Of a DNA stretch of 52,687 nucleotides, positions 1 through 8,198 are shown piece by piece. The notes under the pieces are model-generated. The model was not told the origin of the DNA, did no database searches, and was given only the letters and a program-made list of their open reading frames with translations. Location: positions 1-52,687 of the forward strand of contig JAISKJ010000005.1 of the NCBI GenBank assembly GCA_031260975.1. The letters are read 5' to 3'. This stretch comes from Christensenellaceae bacterium (lineage in GTDB: Bacteria; Bacillota; Clostridia; Christensenellales; UBA1242). The first letter of the stretch is position 1. The number at the start of each line of letters is the position of its first letter. The translations under genes were made by a program, and so were the position numbers.

Positions 1-219
1 CAAAACTCTCCACGTCAGCTCATATCTGTCTTCACCTGAGCTTAACTTTATGATTTTTGTTATTTCTCCGCCGAGCTGAACGTTGTGGTTGCTGGTTATT
101 TCAATGGAAGTGGCATAAATAGTAGGATTATAGCTAGTGAAGGCCATGCCAAAATAGCCCACCAGAACGATGCTGATGATATAGATGACAACAACTGATA
201 TCATGGTTACTTTTTTCAT
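1..219 (-). CDS. N-terminally anchored protein of unknown function (partial)
   Basis: The first 73 codons of a minus-strand gene whose 3' part lies outside the window. It begins MKKVTMISVVVIYIISIVLV, one hydrophobic segment at about residues 5-24, followed by an extracellular-looking stretch rich in beta-branched residues (TSIEITSNHNVQLGGEI, about residues 41-57) that resembles the start of an immunoglobulin-like fold. GGAGG lies 7 nt before the ATG, which supports this start. The gene follows the ABC permease by 11 bp on the same strand, so it is probably the last known member of that operon and may be an accessory cell-surface protein of the exporter. No family was recognised and the function is unknown. 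Confidence 0.6.
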   Translation of the reverse strand, partial: MKKVTMISVVVIYIISIVLVGYFGMAFTSYNPTIYATSIEITSNHNVQLGGEITKIIKLSSGEDRYELTWRVL

Positions 220-230
220 GCAGCGGCCTC

Positions 231-2066
231 CTATATATCCTTGAAGTAGACTTTGGCTTTTGACAGGTTGAGATAAACCCTCAGCCCCAAAAGAGCCATT
301 GCTATCAGCATAATCTTTATCCAGACGGTTTTGGCGTCGTCAAGCATCAAAAAGAATGTCCAGCCAAAGAAGAACAATGAGAGCACAAACGCAAGGACGG
401 TACTTTTTATTTCGTTGGGGTTGGTTGTGGAATGAACTCCATCATGATAGAATTTGTATTGCGGATTGGTAATATCCATATCAACGCTCCACAGCAGGTG
501 GGCGGTGAATACAAACAGTACTATAAAGAATATTGGCATATATATTGCCGGACCCACTGCAAGTGTCTGCTGAAGAAACACAGTGGCAAGCACCAAAGAT
601 ATCACCGAAAGCAGGTAGTTTAGTGAAATCTTTGAAAACATCGATGAAATATAAGTGGCGGGCTTGGTTTTTAAAAGATATACTGCGGCCCCTTCCTTTG
701 AAAACAGTGAGGCGTTTGAAGTGTTGTTGGTCAAAAGTATCAGCAGCATAATAAGTACATTAAAGGCTATACACATCATATTTCCGCGAAGACTAGTGGC
801 CATACTTGTAAATATAGTATTAAGCAGAAGTATTGCAAACGGCAGTATAAACACAAACACAAAAGTGCTGAAGAATGCCGAGGGTGTGCGGGTGTTTAGA
901 ATAAGCTCTTTTTTGAATGATGAAGCGAATTCATTGTGTTTTTTGTTTTGATGCTTTCTTTTTATTGTATTTTTTCGGTATTCAAACTGCTTGCTGGTCA
1001 TTCTGAAAAACAGGGGTCTGGCCAAAAACCAAGATGCCAAGCTAAGTATACCTATTGAACCGATTAACACAAGCAGTGTGAAAAGACCCGTAAGCGTAAA
1101 GGCGTGGTATACATACATAGCCTCTTCACCCGCCAGCATATGTGTCAGATAATAGAAAGGCACAGCAATACTTTCTTGGAAATATTCAAGGAAATCGCGT
1201 ATTCCCGTAAAGTATTGTTCTATATTTAGTATTAGGTTTAGGTTGGCGGGCACCTGCCCCATAAGCCATATAAAACCCAAAGCTATGGCACTGAGAACAA
1301 TGGCAAGCACGCCCATCTGAATATAAGGATTGCGCTTCAAAAAAGAAGTAACAAACATGGCGGGAATTGACAGAAGCGCTGACAATAATACTACAAACAA
1401 CGCTACAAATAAGAAACCGACAATTGCTATGAGAAAGTATATAAGAGGATATCCGTTTAAAATTCCGAAAGCGGCAAACAGTGGCATCATATAAGAGAAA
1501 CTCTTTTTCAGTTCGGTTATGTAATATACTATAATTTTGCTGAAAAACAGGGTGTCGGGTTTAACGGGCAGAGTGAGCAGCATCTTATTGTCGTCAGCAA
1601 AATACAGCGATTTTGAAAGCCCCAGCGTTACAGTAATAATTGACAGAACCTGCATTATAGTAAACACAAACACGATTATTTTGGCGTCAAGCCTGCCGGT
1701 TACACTCAAAATAGGTGTTAATACACACAGTTTCAGTATACCCCAAATTGCAACGGTAATCACAGCGAAGCCGATTATAGTAAAAACTGTTTTAAAGATT
1801 ATCCCCTTTTTGCTGCGCAGCCATGACATGTCAATTTTATCTTTCAACTGCATTTTTACAAGCGTGCGAAGCCCTGTTGTTTTGATATACAAAGGCCTAA
1901 ACAGTTTGGCAATATATAGTGCGGCTCTAATAAAGACATAAGCAATATAGCCCCAAACAAACTTAATTCCACGGAGGATTATGCTGAAAAATGCGACAAA
2001 TAAAACGGCAACATACAGCATTGCTTTTTTGAATTTATTGGTGCTTTTATTGCCTGTTTCTTTCAT
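231..2066 (-). CDS. ABC transporter permease (exporter type)
   Basis: A 611-residue protein with many hydrophobic segments (about residues 13-58, 90-160, 190-275, 325-350, 395-420, 430-455, 485-535 and 565-605), fitting the membrane subunit of an ABC exporter. The cytosolic loop near residues 360-395 is strongly basic (RKNTIKRKHQNKKHN). The ATG sits in TGATG, sharing its A with the stop of the upstream ABC ATPase gene, so the two are translationally coupled and very likely form one transporter. The substrate cannot be told from sequence. A TTG one codon upstream is a less likely start. Confidence 0.8.
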   Translation of the reverse strand: MKETGNKSTNKFKKAMLYVAVLFVAFFSIILRGIKFVWGYIAYVFIRAALYIAKLFRPLYIKTTGLRTLVKMQLKDKIDMSWLRSKKGIIFKTVFTIIGFAVITVAIWGILKLCVLTPILSVTGRLDAKIIVFVFTIMQVLSIITVTLGLSKSLYFADDNKMLLTLPVKPDTLFFSKIIVYYITELKKSFSYMMPLFAAFGILNGYPLIYFLIAIVGFLFVALFVVLLSALLSIPAMFVTSFLKRNPYIQMGVLAIVLSAIALGFIWLMGQVPANLNLILNIEQYFTGIRDFLEYFQESIAVPFYYLTHMLAGEEAMYVYHAFTLTGLFTLLVLIGSIGILSLASWFLARPLFFRMTSKQFEYRKNTIKRKHQNKKHNEFASSFKKELILNTRTPSAFFSTFVFVFILPFAILLLNTIFTSMATSLRGNMMCIAFNVLIMLLILLTNNTSNASLFSKEGAAVYLLKTKPATYISSMFSKISLNYLLSVISLVLATVFLQQTLAVGPAIYMPIFFIVLFVFTAHLLWSVDMDITNPQYKFYHDGVHSTTNPNEIKSTVLAFVLSLFFFGWTFFLMLDDAKTVWIKIMLIAMALLGLRVYLNLSKAKVYFKDI

Positions 2067-4252
2067 CAATCGCGCTCCGCTCCTTTACTTCCTATGTGAC
2101 TTAGATATACTTCTTCAAGACGCTTGCCGTCTTTGCTCAGGTCTTTCATAGATGTGTCATATATGATTTTACCTTTTTTGATTATGGCTATGCGGTCACA
2201 GATATTTTCCACTACATCTATTATGTGACTGCTGAAGAATACTATATTGCCTTTTTTGGCATGCGCTTTCATAGTTTCTTTAACCTGATAGATACTGTTT
2301 GGGTCAAGCCCGGTGAGAGGTTCGTCAAGTATCCACAGCTTGGGCTCGTGAATGAGTGCTGCCATAATAGCTATTTTTTGTTTCATACCGTGTGAATAGG
2401 TTTTAATTTGGTTGTCAAAGGCATGGTTAAGCTCAAATATATCAACAAAGTGCTGAATACGGTTGTCCCTATTCTCTTTTGAAACCTTATAAAGGTCAGC
2501 CATATAGTTTATGTATTCTCTTCCTGTAAGCCTTTCATAAAGTGCATAGTGGTCAGGCACAAAGCCTATGTTATATTTGGCATCCACGCTTTGCTTTTCT
2601 ACATCATATCCGCAAACTTCAATCTTTCCGCTTGTTATCGGCTGAATGCCTACAACGCTCTTTATGATGGTGCTCTTTCCGGCTCCATTTGGCCCCAGAA
2701 AGCCAAATATTTCGCCGCCATGTACCTCAAGGTTTGCATTTGTTACGGCGAACTTTTCTGAGTTGCCGTATTTTTTTGAAAAGTTTGTAATCTTTAACAT
2801 ATCCTCTCCTTCTTTGTTTGTTGTGCTGCCCCGCTCTTTTATCTGTATAGAGAGCGCAAGCTCATCCATCTTTATCTTTTTCTTCTTTTCAAACAGCACC
2901 ACAAGCGAATTCCCTACATCATAGGCTGTTTCATATATAAACCAAATTCCTACACCCATGGCGCAATATACAAAGAAGAACAGCACTTGATATAGCGGAT
3001 ATAACGTAAACGACAAGTCACCTATTTTAAACTGAGCCACAACAAGCAGCAAGTCTTCGGCCCATTTGCCCAATTTTTCAGCTACGAAGTTACTGTTTAC
3101 AAAGAAGTAATCTACCTTTGTGAGATAATTGCTGAACCATGCGTTGATAAATATTATGAGGAAGAAGTATACGCCAAACGCTATCATAGAATACATAAAC
3201 TGCTTCCACTTTGGCCTGCCGAAAACTCCAAGCATAACTGTCAGCAGCGGCATAAAGAATGCCGTCCAATGGTTTACCCAGAATATGACATAACCCGGGG
3301 CGAACAGTGTTCCGGAGCTGTAGTCGGGCATAAGTATTGCAAGAAAAGCTCCCAGAACATTTATAAACAGCGTAAAGTAGAAAAGCCTCTTCATTTTGAA
3401 TATCAAACTTATGACCAAAATATACATTGCTGTGTGGCAAAGATGAAGCGGCAGACTGAGATTGAGCATATCTGAGAGCAGAAAGTTGTTAAGGAAGGTT
3501 GTCAGCGTTGACAGTGCTATAAATATAATGACATAACGCTTGGTTTCGTAGTCTTTGTTTTTAAGCAGAAAAAATAGTACTGCCGGAAAAACAAACCCAA
3601 GATAAATTGCTATACGGTGGCTAAGTGTAAAGTCTAATATTTCAACGCTGGGGCCGCCTCCAAACAAGGCGCGCAATGAATAAGCCGGCATAGTGCAGAG
3701 CAGTATACCAAAAAGGCAGGCAAAAAAGATGCCTACTTCTTTTGCGGTCATTTTAAATTTGCGGTATTTTATGGCAAAACACAGTGCGATGCCGAGCAGC
3801 GCTGCTTGTTCAAGCACATAAAAGAGTGTTTTAGCATCAAAGCTATAGGTGGCTGTGGTTCCGCTGAGACCTATAATGCTCCAATACAAAAATCCTGCGT
3901 TGCAAAGAGCAACAGGAACGACAAAATACATTATAAGGAATTTATTTATTTTAATATCAAAGAAGGCATTGAGCACCACAATGAACATAGCCGCAATATT
4001 AAGCCAATCCAGAACAATTACAACAGAAGTAAGAAAGTCACTGCTTATTTCTGGGTTTGTCAGGGCAACTATACTTTCCAGATAGTTGTGTCCGCTCATA
4101 TAACGCAGAAAAAACAGACCCGCCAATACTAGAGCCAAAGTTTTAAAGAACTTTGATTGTTTGTCGGGTTTTTTCAAAAACATCAAACAAAAACACACAA
4201 CAAGTAGTGCGGCAAATACTATTAAAGCTGGCTGATATATATAAAATAACAT
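2066..4252 (-). CDS. YwaF-like membrane protein continuous with an ABC transporter ATPase
   Basis: A single 728-residue frame in two parts. Residues 1 to about 470 form a polytopic membrane domain with the PLHLCH motif and an NHW segment typical of the YwaF/TIGR02206 family. From residue 485 on lies a complete ABC ATPase: Walker A GPNGAGKST, signature YSHGMKQK, Walker B LWILDEP, and the switch histidine in FFSSHI. The chosen start has GGAG 5 nt upstream; an earlier ATG at 4345 would only add a low-complexity leader lying over the promoter. An internal ATG at 2800, with AAGGAG at good spacing, begins exactly at the usual start of a 244-residue ATPase, so the ATPase may also be made separately. 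It pairs with the downstream permease by overlap. Confidence 0.8.
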   Translation of the reverse strand: MLFYIYQPALIVFAALLVVCFCLMFLKKPDKQSKFFKTLALVLAGLFFLRYMSGHNYLESIVALTNPEISSDFLTSVVIVLDWLNIAAMFIVVLNAFFDIKINKFLIMYFVVPVALCNAGFLYWSIIGLSGTTATYSFDAKTLFYVLEQAALLGIALCFAIKYRKFKMTAKEVGIFFACLFGILLCTMPAYSLRALFGGGPSVEILDFTLSHRIAIYLGFVFPAVLFFLLKNKDYETKRYVIIFIALSTLTTFLNNFLLSDMLNLSLPLHLCHTAMYILVISLIFKMKRLFYFTLFINVLGAFLAILMPDYSSGTLFAPGYVIFWVNHWTAFFMPLLTVMLGVFGRPKWKQFMYSMIAFGVYFFLIIFINAWFSNYLTKVDYFFVNSNFVAEKLGKWAEDLLLVVAQFKIGDLSFTLYPLYQVLFFFVYCAMGVGIWFIYETAYDVGNSLVVLFEKKKKIKMDELALSIQIKERGSTTNKEGEDMLKITNFSKKYGNSEKFAVTNANLEVHGGEIFGFLGPNGAGKSTIIKSVVGIQPITSGKIEVCGYDVEKQSVDAKYNIGFVPDHYALYERLTGREYINYMADLYKVSKENRDNRIQHFVDIFELNHAFDNQIKTYSHGMKQKIAIMAALIHEPKLWILDEPLTGLDPNSIYQVKETMKAHAKKGNIVFFSSHIIDVVENICDRIAIIKKGKIIYDTSMKDLSKDGKRLEEVYLSHIGSKGAERD

Positions 4253-4293
4253 CTGAACTCCAAGGATTAAAATTAGTATTTGTAGATGCTTGT

Positions 4294-4322
4294 ATTTTAC
4301 ACTAAAACAATATAAAAAACAA
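4294..4322 (-). promoter_or_regulatory. Sigma-A-type promoter of the ABC transporter operon
   Basis: On the minus strand TTGTTT is followed after 17 nt by TAAAAT. A start site would fall near 4287, giving a leader of about 35 nt before the ATG at 4252, which has its own ribosome binding site. Confidence 0.55.
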
Positions 4323-4404
4323 CAATATTTTTGAAAAATTCCCAAATACTGTTATTTTTGTTACAAATATATGAAGTTTGATTTGTTTTTGTGATTGCGG
4401 GTCG

Positions 4405-5619
4405 CTAGTATAAGTTGTTATTTTGCAGATAGTCCACCATATTTTTACGCATTGCTTCGTCGTTTATCGGCATAAATATTGCAAAAGCTATTACCATTCC
4501 GCTTATTACAAAGAACCCCGGCATCAAAAACGCACAGGCGACAAGTGATGGTATGGCAGGACCTATTGAAATCCCCAGCCTTCGCCCGTATATTATGTGT
4601 CCGCTGCAGCCCATAATTCGGGAGCGCTCAAGCAGCCGCACCATTGAGTGATAGCTTATGGGGCCGTAGCATAACCCCGCTATTGTCACAAGTATTAGTA
4701 TAAGCCACGGGTGGCTTATGGCAAACGGCAGAGCGCAGACCAATGCAGCCATTGTTAGCGCCGCTCCCACAGCCAGCTTGGTGGTATCTTTTTTGGCGTC
4801 TATTTTTGACACAAATATCTGCCCACCGCTAAATGTCAGATACCACAGCGCCTGCATATAACCGGCATATGCAAAGGAACCTGCTCCGTTTACAAACATA
4901 TATATCATAAGCATGGGCATCAGGGCGTCAAGCGCGCAAAACAGTGTATAGACAGTGCCGTAGCCCAAAAACATTTGGCGTGTAACCCTGCGGTATTGCA
5001 CATTCTTTATTCGTATATCTTTAAAGGTTTCAATAGCGTTGCTTACTGATTCTTTGTTGAATGTTGGGTTATTACGCTCTTTGAAGTAATATATCAAAAG
5101 CGGTATTGCCGATATTAGATATACAATAACTGAAATAATAATGACAACATAAGTGTTAAGATAATCCAGAAGCAGACCGCCCGCAACAATGGCACTGACC
5201 TGTCCGCACTGTTCTAAAAATCTTGTCCAGCCCAGCGATTTGCCTGTGTTCTGTCCGCCGCTGCTGTAGTTAAATATGTTTTCTTTGGGCAGGTCTTGAA
5301 ACGAGACAGAAAGAGCCTGAAAAATACAGACAATTACGGCGCCGAGCATTATATTATAATCAAACAGCAGAATACTCAGCACATATATAAGGATGGGAAA
5401 TATTCGCAGAACCAAAAATATCTGGGGGTATTTTTGATATAGTTTTTTGAAAATGGTGTCAAATAATACTCCCAACAAAAGATATGACGCAAAAAATAAA
5501 AAGGCAAAAAGGATAGAGCCTGTTTTCTGATAAATTAAAAGGGGTATAAATGTTCCGATTATACCCGTGGCAAATGAAGCTATGGACTTATGAAAATTAA
5601 GCAGCTTTATTTGTTGCAT
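4405..5619 (-). CDS. Major facilitator superfamily transporter
   Basis: A 404-residue protein with about 11-12 hydrophobic segments spread over the whole length, the size and pattern of an MFS carrier. The N-terminal half has TGIIGTFIPLLIYQKTGSI and a cytosolic loop near residues 185-205 (YYFKERNNP). The chosen ATG follows AGAAGGGGA; an earlier in-frame start at 5655 would add 12 residues with no signal. It stands alone between the ABC operon and a non-coding stretch. Substrate unknown; drug or metabolite efflux is a guess. Confidence 0.75.
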   Translation of the reverse strand: MQQIKLLNFHKSIASFATGIIGTFIPLLIYQKTGSILFAFLFFASYLLLGVLFDTIFKKLYQKYPQIFLVLRIFPILIYVLSILLFDYNIMLGAVIVCIFQALSVSFQDLPKENIFNYSSGGQNTGKSLGWTRFLEQCGQVSAIVAGGLLLDYLNTYVVIIISVIVYLISAIPLLIYYFKERNNPTFNKESVSNAIETFKDIRIKNVQYRRVTRQMFLGYGTVYTLFCALDALMPMLMIYMFVNGAGSFAYAGYMQALWYLTFSGGQIFVSKIDAKKDTTKLAVGAALTMAALVCALPFAISHPWLILILVTIAGLCYGPISYHSMVRLLERSRIMGCSGHIIYGRRLGISIGPAIPSLVACAFLMPGFFVISGMVIAFAIFMPINDEAMRKNMVDYLQNNNLY

Positions 5620-5796
5620 TGATATTCCCCTTCTGTTGCAAAGCAGCAAGGTCAAATGTTTTACAGTTGCGCTGACCTTATTGTGCGGATTTTTGGATAT
5701 TCTATCATAAAATTTTGATATTTAAAAATGTTTTTTAATGATGAGGGTTATTTTTTGATATTATATGTAAAATTGCCGCAAAATCACTAAAATAGG

Positions 5797-5890
5797 CACG
5801 CGACCAATCGGTCGAGGACCTCAGACCATGGGGTCGGAGAGTAAAAACAGCCGTGAAACATGCATGAAATAAAAAAATCAATGTTTCACA
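5797..5890. repeat. Dispersed intergenic repeat, copy A (everted parS half-sites)
   Basis: The stretch between the MFS gene and recF carries GCGACCAATCGGTC, GACCATGGGGTC and the inverted pair GTGAAACAT (5853-5861) / ATGTTTCAC (5881-5889). The pair is the two halves of a parS site turned inside out and would form a 9-bp hairpin. Related copies lie at 9630-9765, 27126-27280 and 31660-31800. The rest of 5656-5924 holds no gene I can support. Confidence 0.5.
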
Positions 5891-5924
5891 AACGCAGGAA
5901 AATACTGAGCATTCATAATTATTT

Positions 5925-7013
5925 TTAATGAAACTCGACAGTTGCGTCTATTTGAATTTTTTGGTCGTTTGGCCCCAACGTATAATCGTATTTGGTGCAG
6001 GTTAAAATTATTTGGAGCCCTTTAATTTTATCCAAAAACCGCCGCTGGCGGGCACTGTCAAGCTCGCTTAAAACGTCATCAAGCAGCAGCACGGGTGTCT
6101 CACCCTTTTCGGATTTAAAGATTTTAAGCTCAGCAAGCTTCATTGAAAGTGTAGCCAGCCGCTGCTGGCCTTGGCTACCGAAGCTGCGGATGTCAATATC
6201 GTTTATCATTACTTTTATATCATCCCTATGCGGTCCAACGGTAGTGTATCCCAAGTCGAAATCTTTCTCAATGGATTGAGAATAAGCTTTCAAGAGCTTT
6301 TCAGTGATATCCTTATCATCTTTTCCAACGACACCCTGATAACTCAGTGTGAGGTCTTCTTTGCCGTCGGTGATATAAGAATGTATTTCGGCAGCAAAGG
6401 GGCTGAGTAATGTGATAAACTTTATGCGGCTTATGATAATTTTTCCGGCAGTCTCTGCAAGCTGACTATCCCACACAGACAGCATATCCTTTAAAACCGA
6501 CAGACTTTTGGTTTGTTTAAGCAGTTTATTTCGCTGGTTTAAAATTTTTTCATAACGCAAAAGTAAATAGAAATAATGCTTACTCATTTGCGATATATCG
6601 ATATCCATAAAGCGGCGCCTATCTTGAGGGGCGTCTTTTATAAGCCGTATTTCATCAGGCGAAAAATATATAACCATCAGCTCACCCATCAGCTCACCCA
6701 TTCGTTTAATAGGTATACCGTTTATTCTAATTGTCTTTTTGTCGGCCTTAGACAAAAATACGTCTATTTTACAGTTGTTATATTGCTTTTCAAGTTCCAC
6801 TGATATTCGGGCACGTTCTTTGTCCCACTTAATTAGTTCCTTCTCTTTGTTTGTTCGTGAGCTCTTGCCTACCCCGCAAAAATAGATGCTTTCAAGCAGG
6901 TTGGTCTTGCCCTGTGCGTTTTTGCCCACAAAAATATTGAGCCCTGAGGTGAGCTTTGTGCTAAACTTATCAAAACTTCTGAAGTTTTCTATCTTAAACT
7001 GAGTGATAACCAC
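5925..7013 (-). CDS. recF: DNA replication and repair protein RecF
   Basis: RecF is an ATPase that loads RecA at gapped DNA and helps stalled forks. Seen here: an N-terminal strand ending NFRSF, Walker A GKNAQGKTN, signature SFGSQGQQR and Walker B LLLDDVLSELD near the C-terminus. From the GTG at 7013 the protein is 362 residues, the usual RecF length, and aligns residue for residue with the expected start. An upstream ATG at 7079 would add 22 basic residues not expected in the family. No Shine-Dalgarno precedes the GTG; instead a -10 box lies 6 nt upstream, suggesting a leaderless mRNA. In many Firmicutes recF follows dnaA-dnaN; neither is in this window. Confidence 0.93.
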   Translation of the reverse strand: MVITQFKIENFRSFDKFSTKLTSGLNIFVGKNAQGKTNLLESIYFCGVGKSSRTNKEKELIKWDKERARISVELEKQYNNCKIDVFLSKADKKTIRINGIPIKRMGELMGELMVIYFSPDEIRLIKDAPQDRRRFMDIDISQMSKHYFYLLLRYEKILNQRNKLLKQTKSLSVLKDMLSVWDSQLAETAGKIIISRIKFITLLSPFAAEIHSYITDGKEDLTLSYQGVVGKDDKDITEKLLKAYSQSIEKDFDLGYTTVGPHRDDIKVMINDIDIRSFGSQGQQRLATLSMKLAELKIFKSEKGETPVLLLDDVLSELDSARQRRFLDKIKGLQIILTCTKYDYTLGPNDQKIQIDATVEFH

Positions 7014-7019
7014 AACAGT

Positions 7020-7048
7020 ATTGTAGCATTTTTGGTGTTTTTTCACAA
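7020..7048 (-). promoter_or_regulatory. recF promoter, predicted to make a leaderless mRNA
   Basis: TTGTGA, 17 nt, TACAAT on the minus strand, with an extended -10 TG (TGCTACAAT). Six nucleotides separate the -10 box from the recF GTG, so transcription should begin at about the start codon. Confidence 0.55.
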
Positions 7049-7157
7049 CTTGTTTTGCCCGATACTCTCTTAGCCGCATGTTTGTTATTATATACGCTGG
7101 TTAATTATCTACCATAATTAGAAGTACAATTTTATGGCCGTACTTTTTAACTGACTG

Positions 7158-7186
7158 TTTACTTGGGCAATCGGGTATGTTATAAT
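7158..7186 (+). promoter_or_regulatory. Promoter of the gene at 7227
   Basis: TTTACT, 17 nt, TATAAT, about 40 nt before the ATG. It is divergent from the recF promoter. Confidence 0.5.
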
Positions 7187-7226
7187 GTTAATAATAATAC
7201 AATATATAAGCAAAAGGAGACAGATT

Positions 7227-7991
7227 ATGGCATTTCGTGACATTTTCAGCGGAAAAAAGGCGGTCGGTGAACGGTCAAGAGATAAAGCCTTTACATTAAA
7301 GGATTTGGCGGGTACCGGCTATAATAAGGAAGCAAACGGATTTATTTATGAGACAGCTATAAAATTGAGAGATAAAGCACTTTATGAATTGGGCAGCACA
7401 GAATATTCATCTCAGGCAGCGGCTTTGGATGTGGCGGTGACAAATGCCGTTAAACTATACGGCTCTGTGGCAAGTGAGTTGTTGAAAAGAGAACATATAA
7501 GGCTGAAAACAGAAAATTCAGCGGCAAGTGAACAGGCCGAAGCGATTGAAAAAGCAATGCAAGTTGAGCTTGAGGGCGGAGTGGTGCTGCGTGAGCTGTT
7601 GTCCAGAGATGCGGAAACTTTGCTTGAGAACGGTTTTGACGGAAATATTTCTATGGAAATAAGCAATGAAGAAGTGTTTATAAGAGACGCAAAGGAAGCA
7701 GTTCTTCAAGCTATGGTCATAGCTGATAGGCTTATAACAAGCGAGGCGGCGATAATAAAATCAGGCAAAAAAGGGCTTATTAAATTTGGGCATATGTGTC
7801 CTTGTGTGTCGGATGATGACTTGGCAATTTGCGCCAATGTTCTTTTAAATGAAAGTTGTGCAGGAAGAGAAGAAGGCGGTATTGAATATTATAATCCTGA
7901 CACTCACAGTTACGGTTATGTCAAAGATTTTGACGGTAGCAGCGGTCCGGAATATTATAATCCTTATACGCGTAGTTATGAGTATCTGTGA
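7227..7991 (+). CDS. Hypothetical protein with C-terminal tyrosine-rich repeats
   Basis: A 254-residue soluble, mainly helical protein; family not recognised. The start is set by AAGGAG 7 nt before the ATG of MAFRDIFSGKKAVGERSRDK; an earlier in-frame start at 7185 lies within the -10 box. A long helical region (about residues 50-200) is followed by two imperfect repeats at the C-terminus, GIEYYNPDTHSYGYV and GPEYYNPYTRSYEYL. The gene sits between recF and mnmE, where Firmicute origin regions are normally organised differently. A weak hairpin follows the stop. Confidence 0.65.
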   Translation: MAFRDIFSGKKAVGERSRDKAFTLKDLAGTGYNKEANGFIYETAIKLRDKALYELGSTEYSSQAAALDVAVTNAVKLYGSVASELLKREHIRLKTENSAASEQAEAIEKAMQVELEGGVVLRELLSRDAETLLENGFDGNISMEISNEEVFIRDAKEAVLQAMVIADRLITSEAAIIKSGKKGLIKFGHMCPCVSDDDLAICANVLLNESCAGREEGGIEYYNPDTHSYGYVKDFDGSSGPEYYNPYTRSYEYL

Positions 7992-8021
7992 TTTTTTTAG
8001 CTATTACTTTCTATAACAATG

Positions 8022-8045
8022 AAAACCACCGATAAAGGTGTTTTT
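8022..8045 (+). terminator. Weak intrinsic terminator
   Basis: AAAACCACC, a short loop, GGTGTTTTT: a 4-bp GC stem, one mismatch, then A-T pairs and a T run, 30 bp after the stop of the gene at 7227. Confidence 0.4.
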
Positions 8046-8150
8046 CATATTTAATGAAGTTGGAGTTTATTGTGTTTGTAAAAAAGTTGTGTTATAAGCG
8101 AAACAAAATAATCATGCCTGCATGAAATATTTGTGAGAGAAGTTAAGTTT

Positions 8151-8188
8151 TAACACAAAGTGTTGATATATATCAACACTTTGTGTTA
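8151..8188. promoter_or_regulatory. 38-bp perfect palindrome overlapping the mnmE promoter
   Basis: The right half of the sequence is the exact reverse complement of the left half (left arm TAACACAAAGTGTTGATA, centre TA). It covers the -35 box and touches the -10 box of mnmE. Such a long perfect dyad is typical of an operator for a dimeric or tetrameric repressor, or of a hairpin-forming element. Confidence 0.75.
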
Positions 8189-8192
8189 TAAT
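8163..8192 (+). promoter_or_regulatory. mnmE promoter, predicted to make a leaderless mRNA
   Basis: TTGATA, 18 nt, TATAAT, with TGT before the -10 (extended -10). The mnmE ATG begins 6 nt after the -10 box and no ribosome binding site fits between them. Confidence 0.6.
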
Positions 8193-8198
8193 TGACGC

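Noticed and set aside
7014..7079. ATG at 7079 as the recF start
   Set aside because: It would add 22 residues not found in the family; the GTG at 7013 gives the normal length and a consistent promoter.
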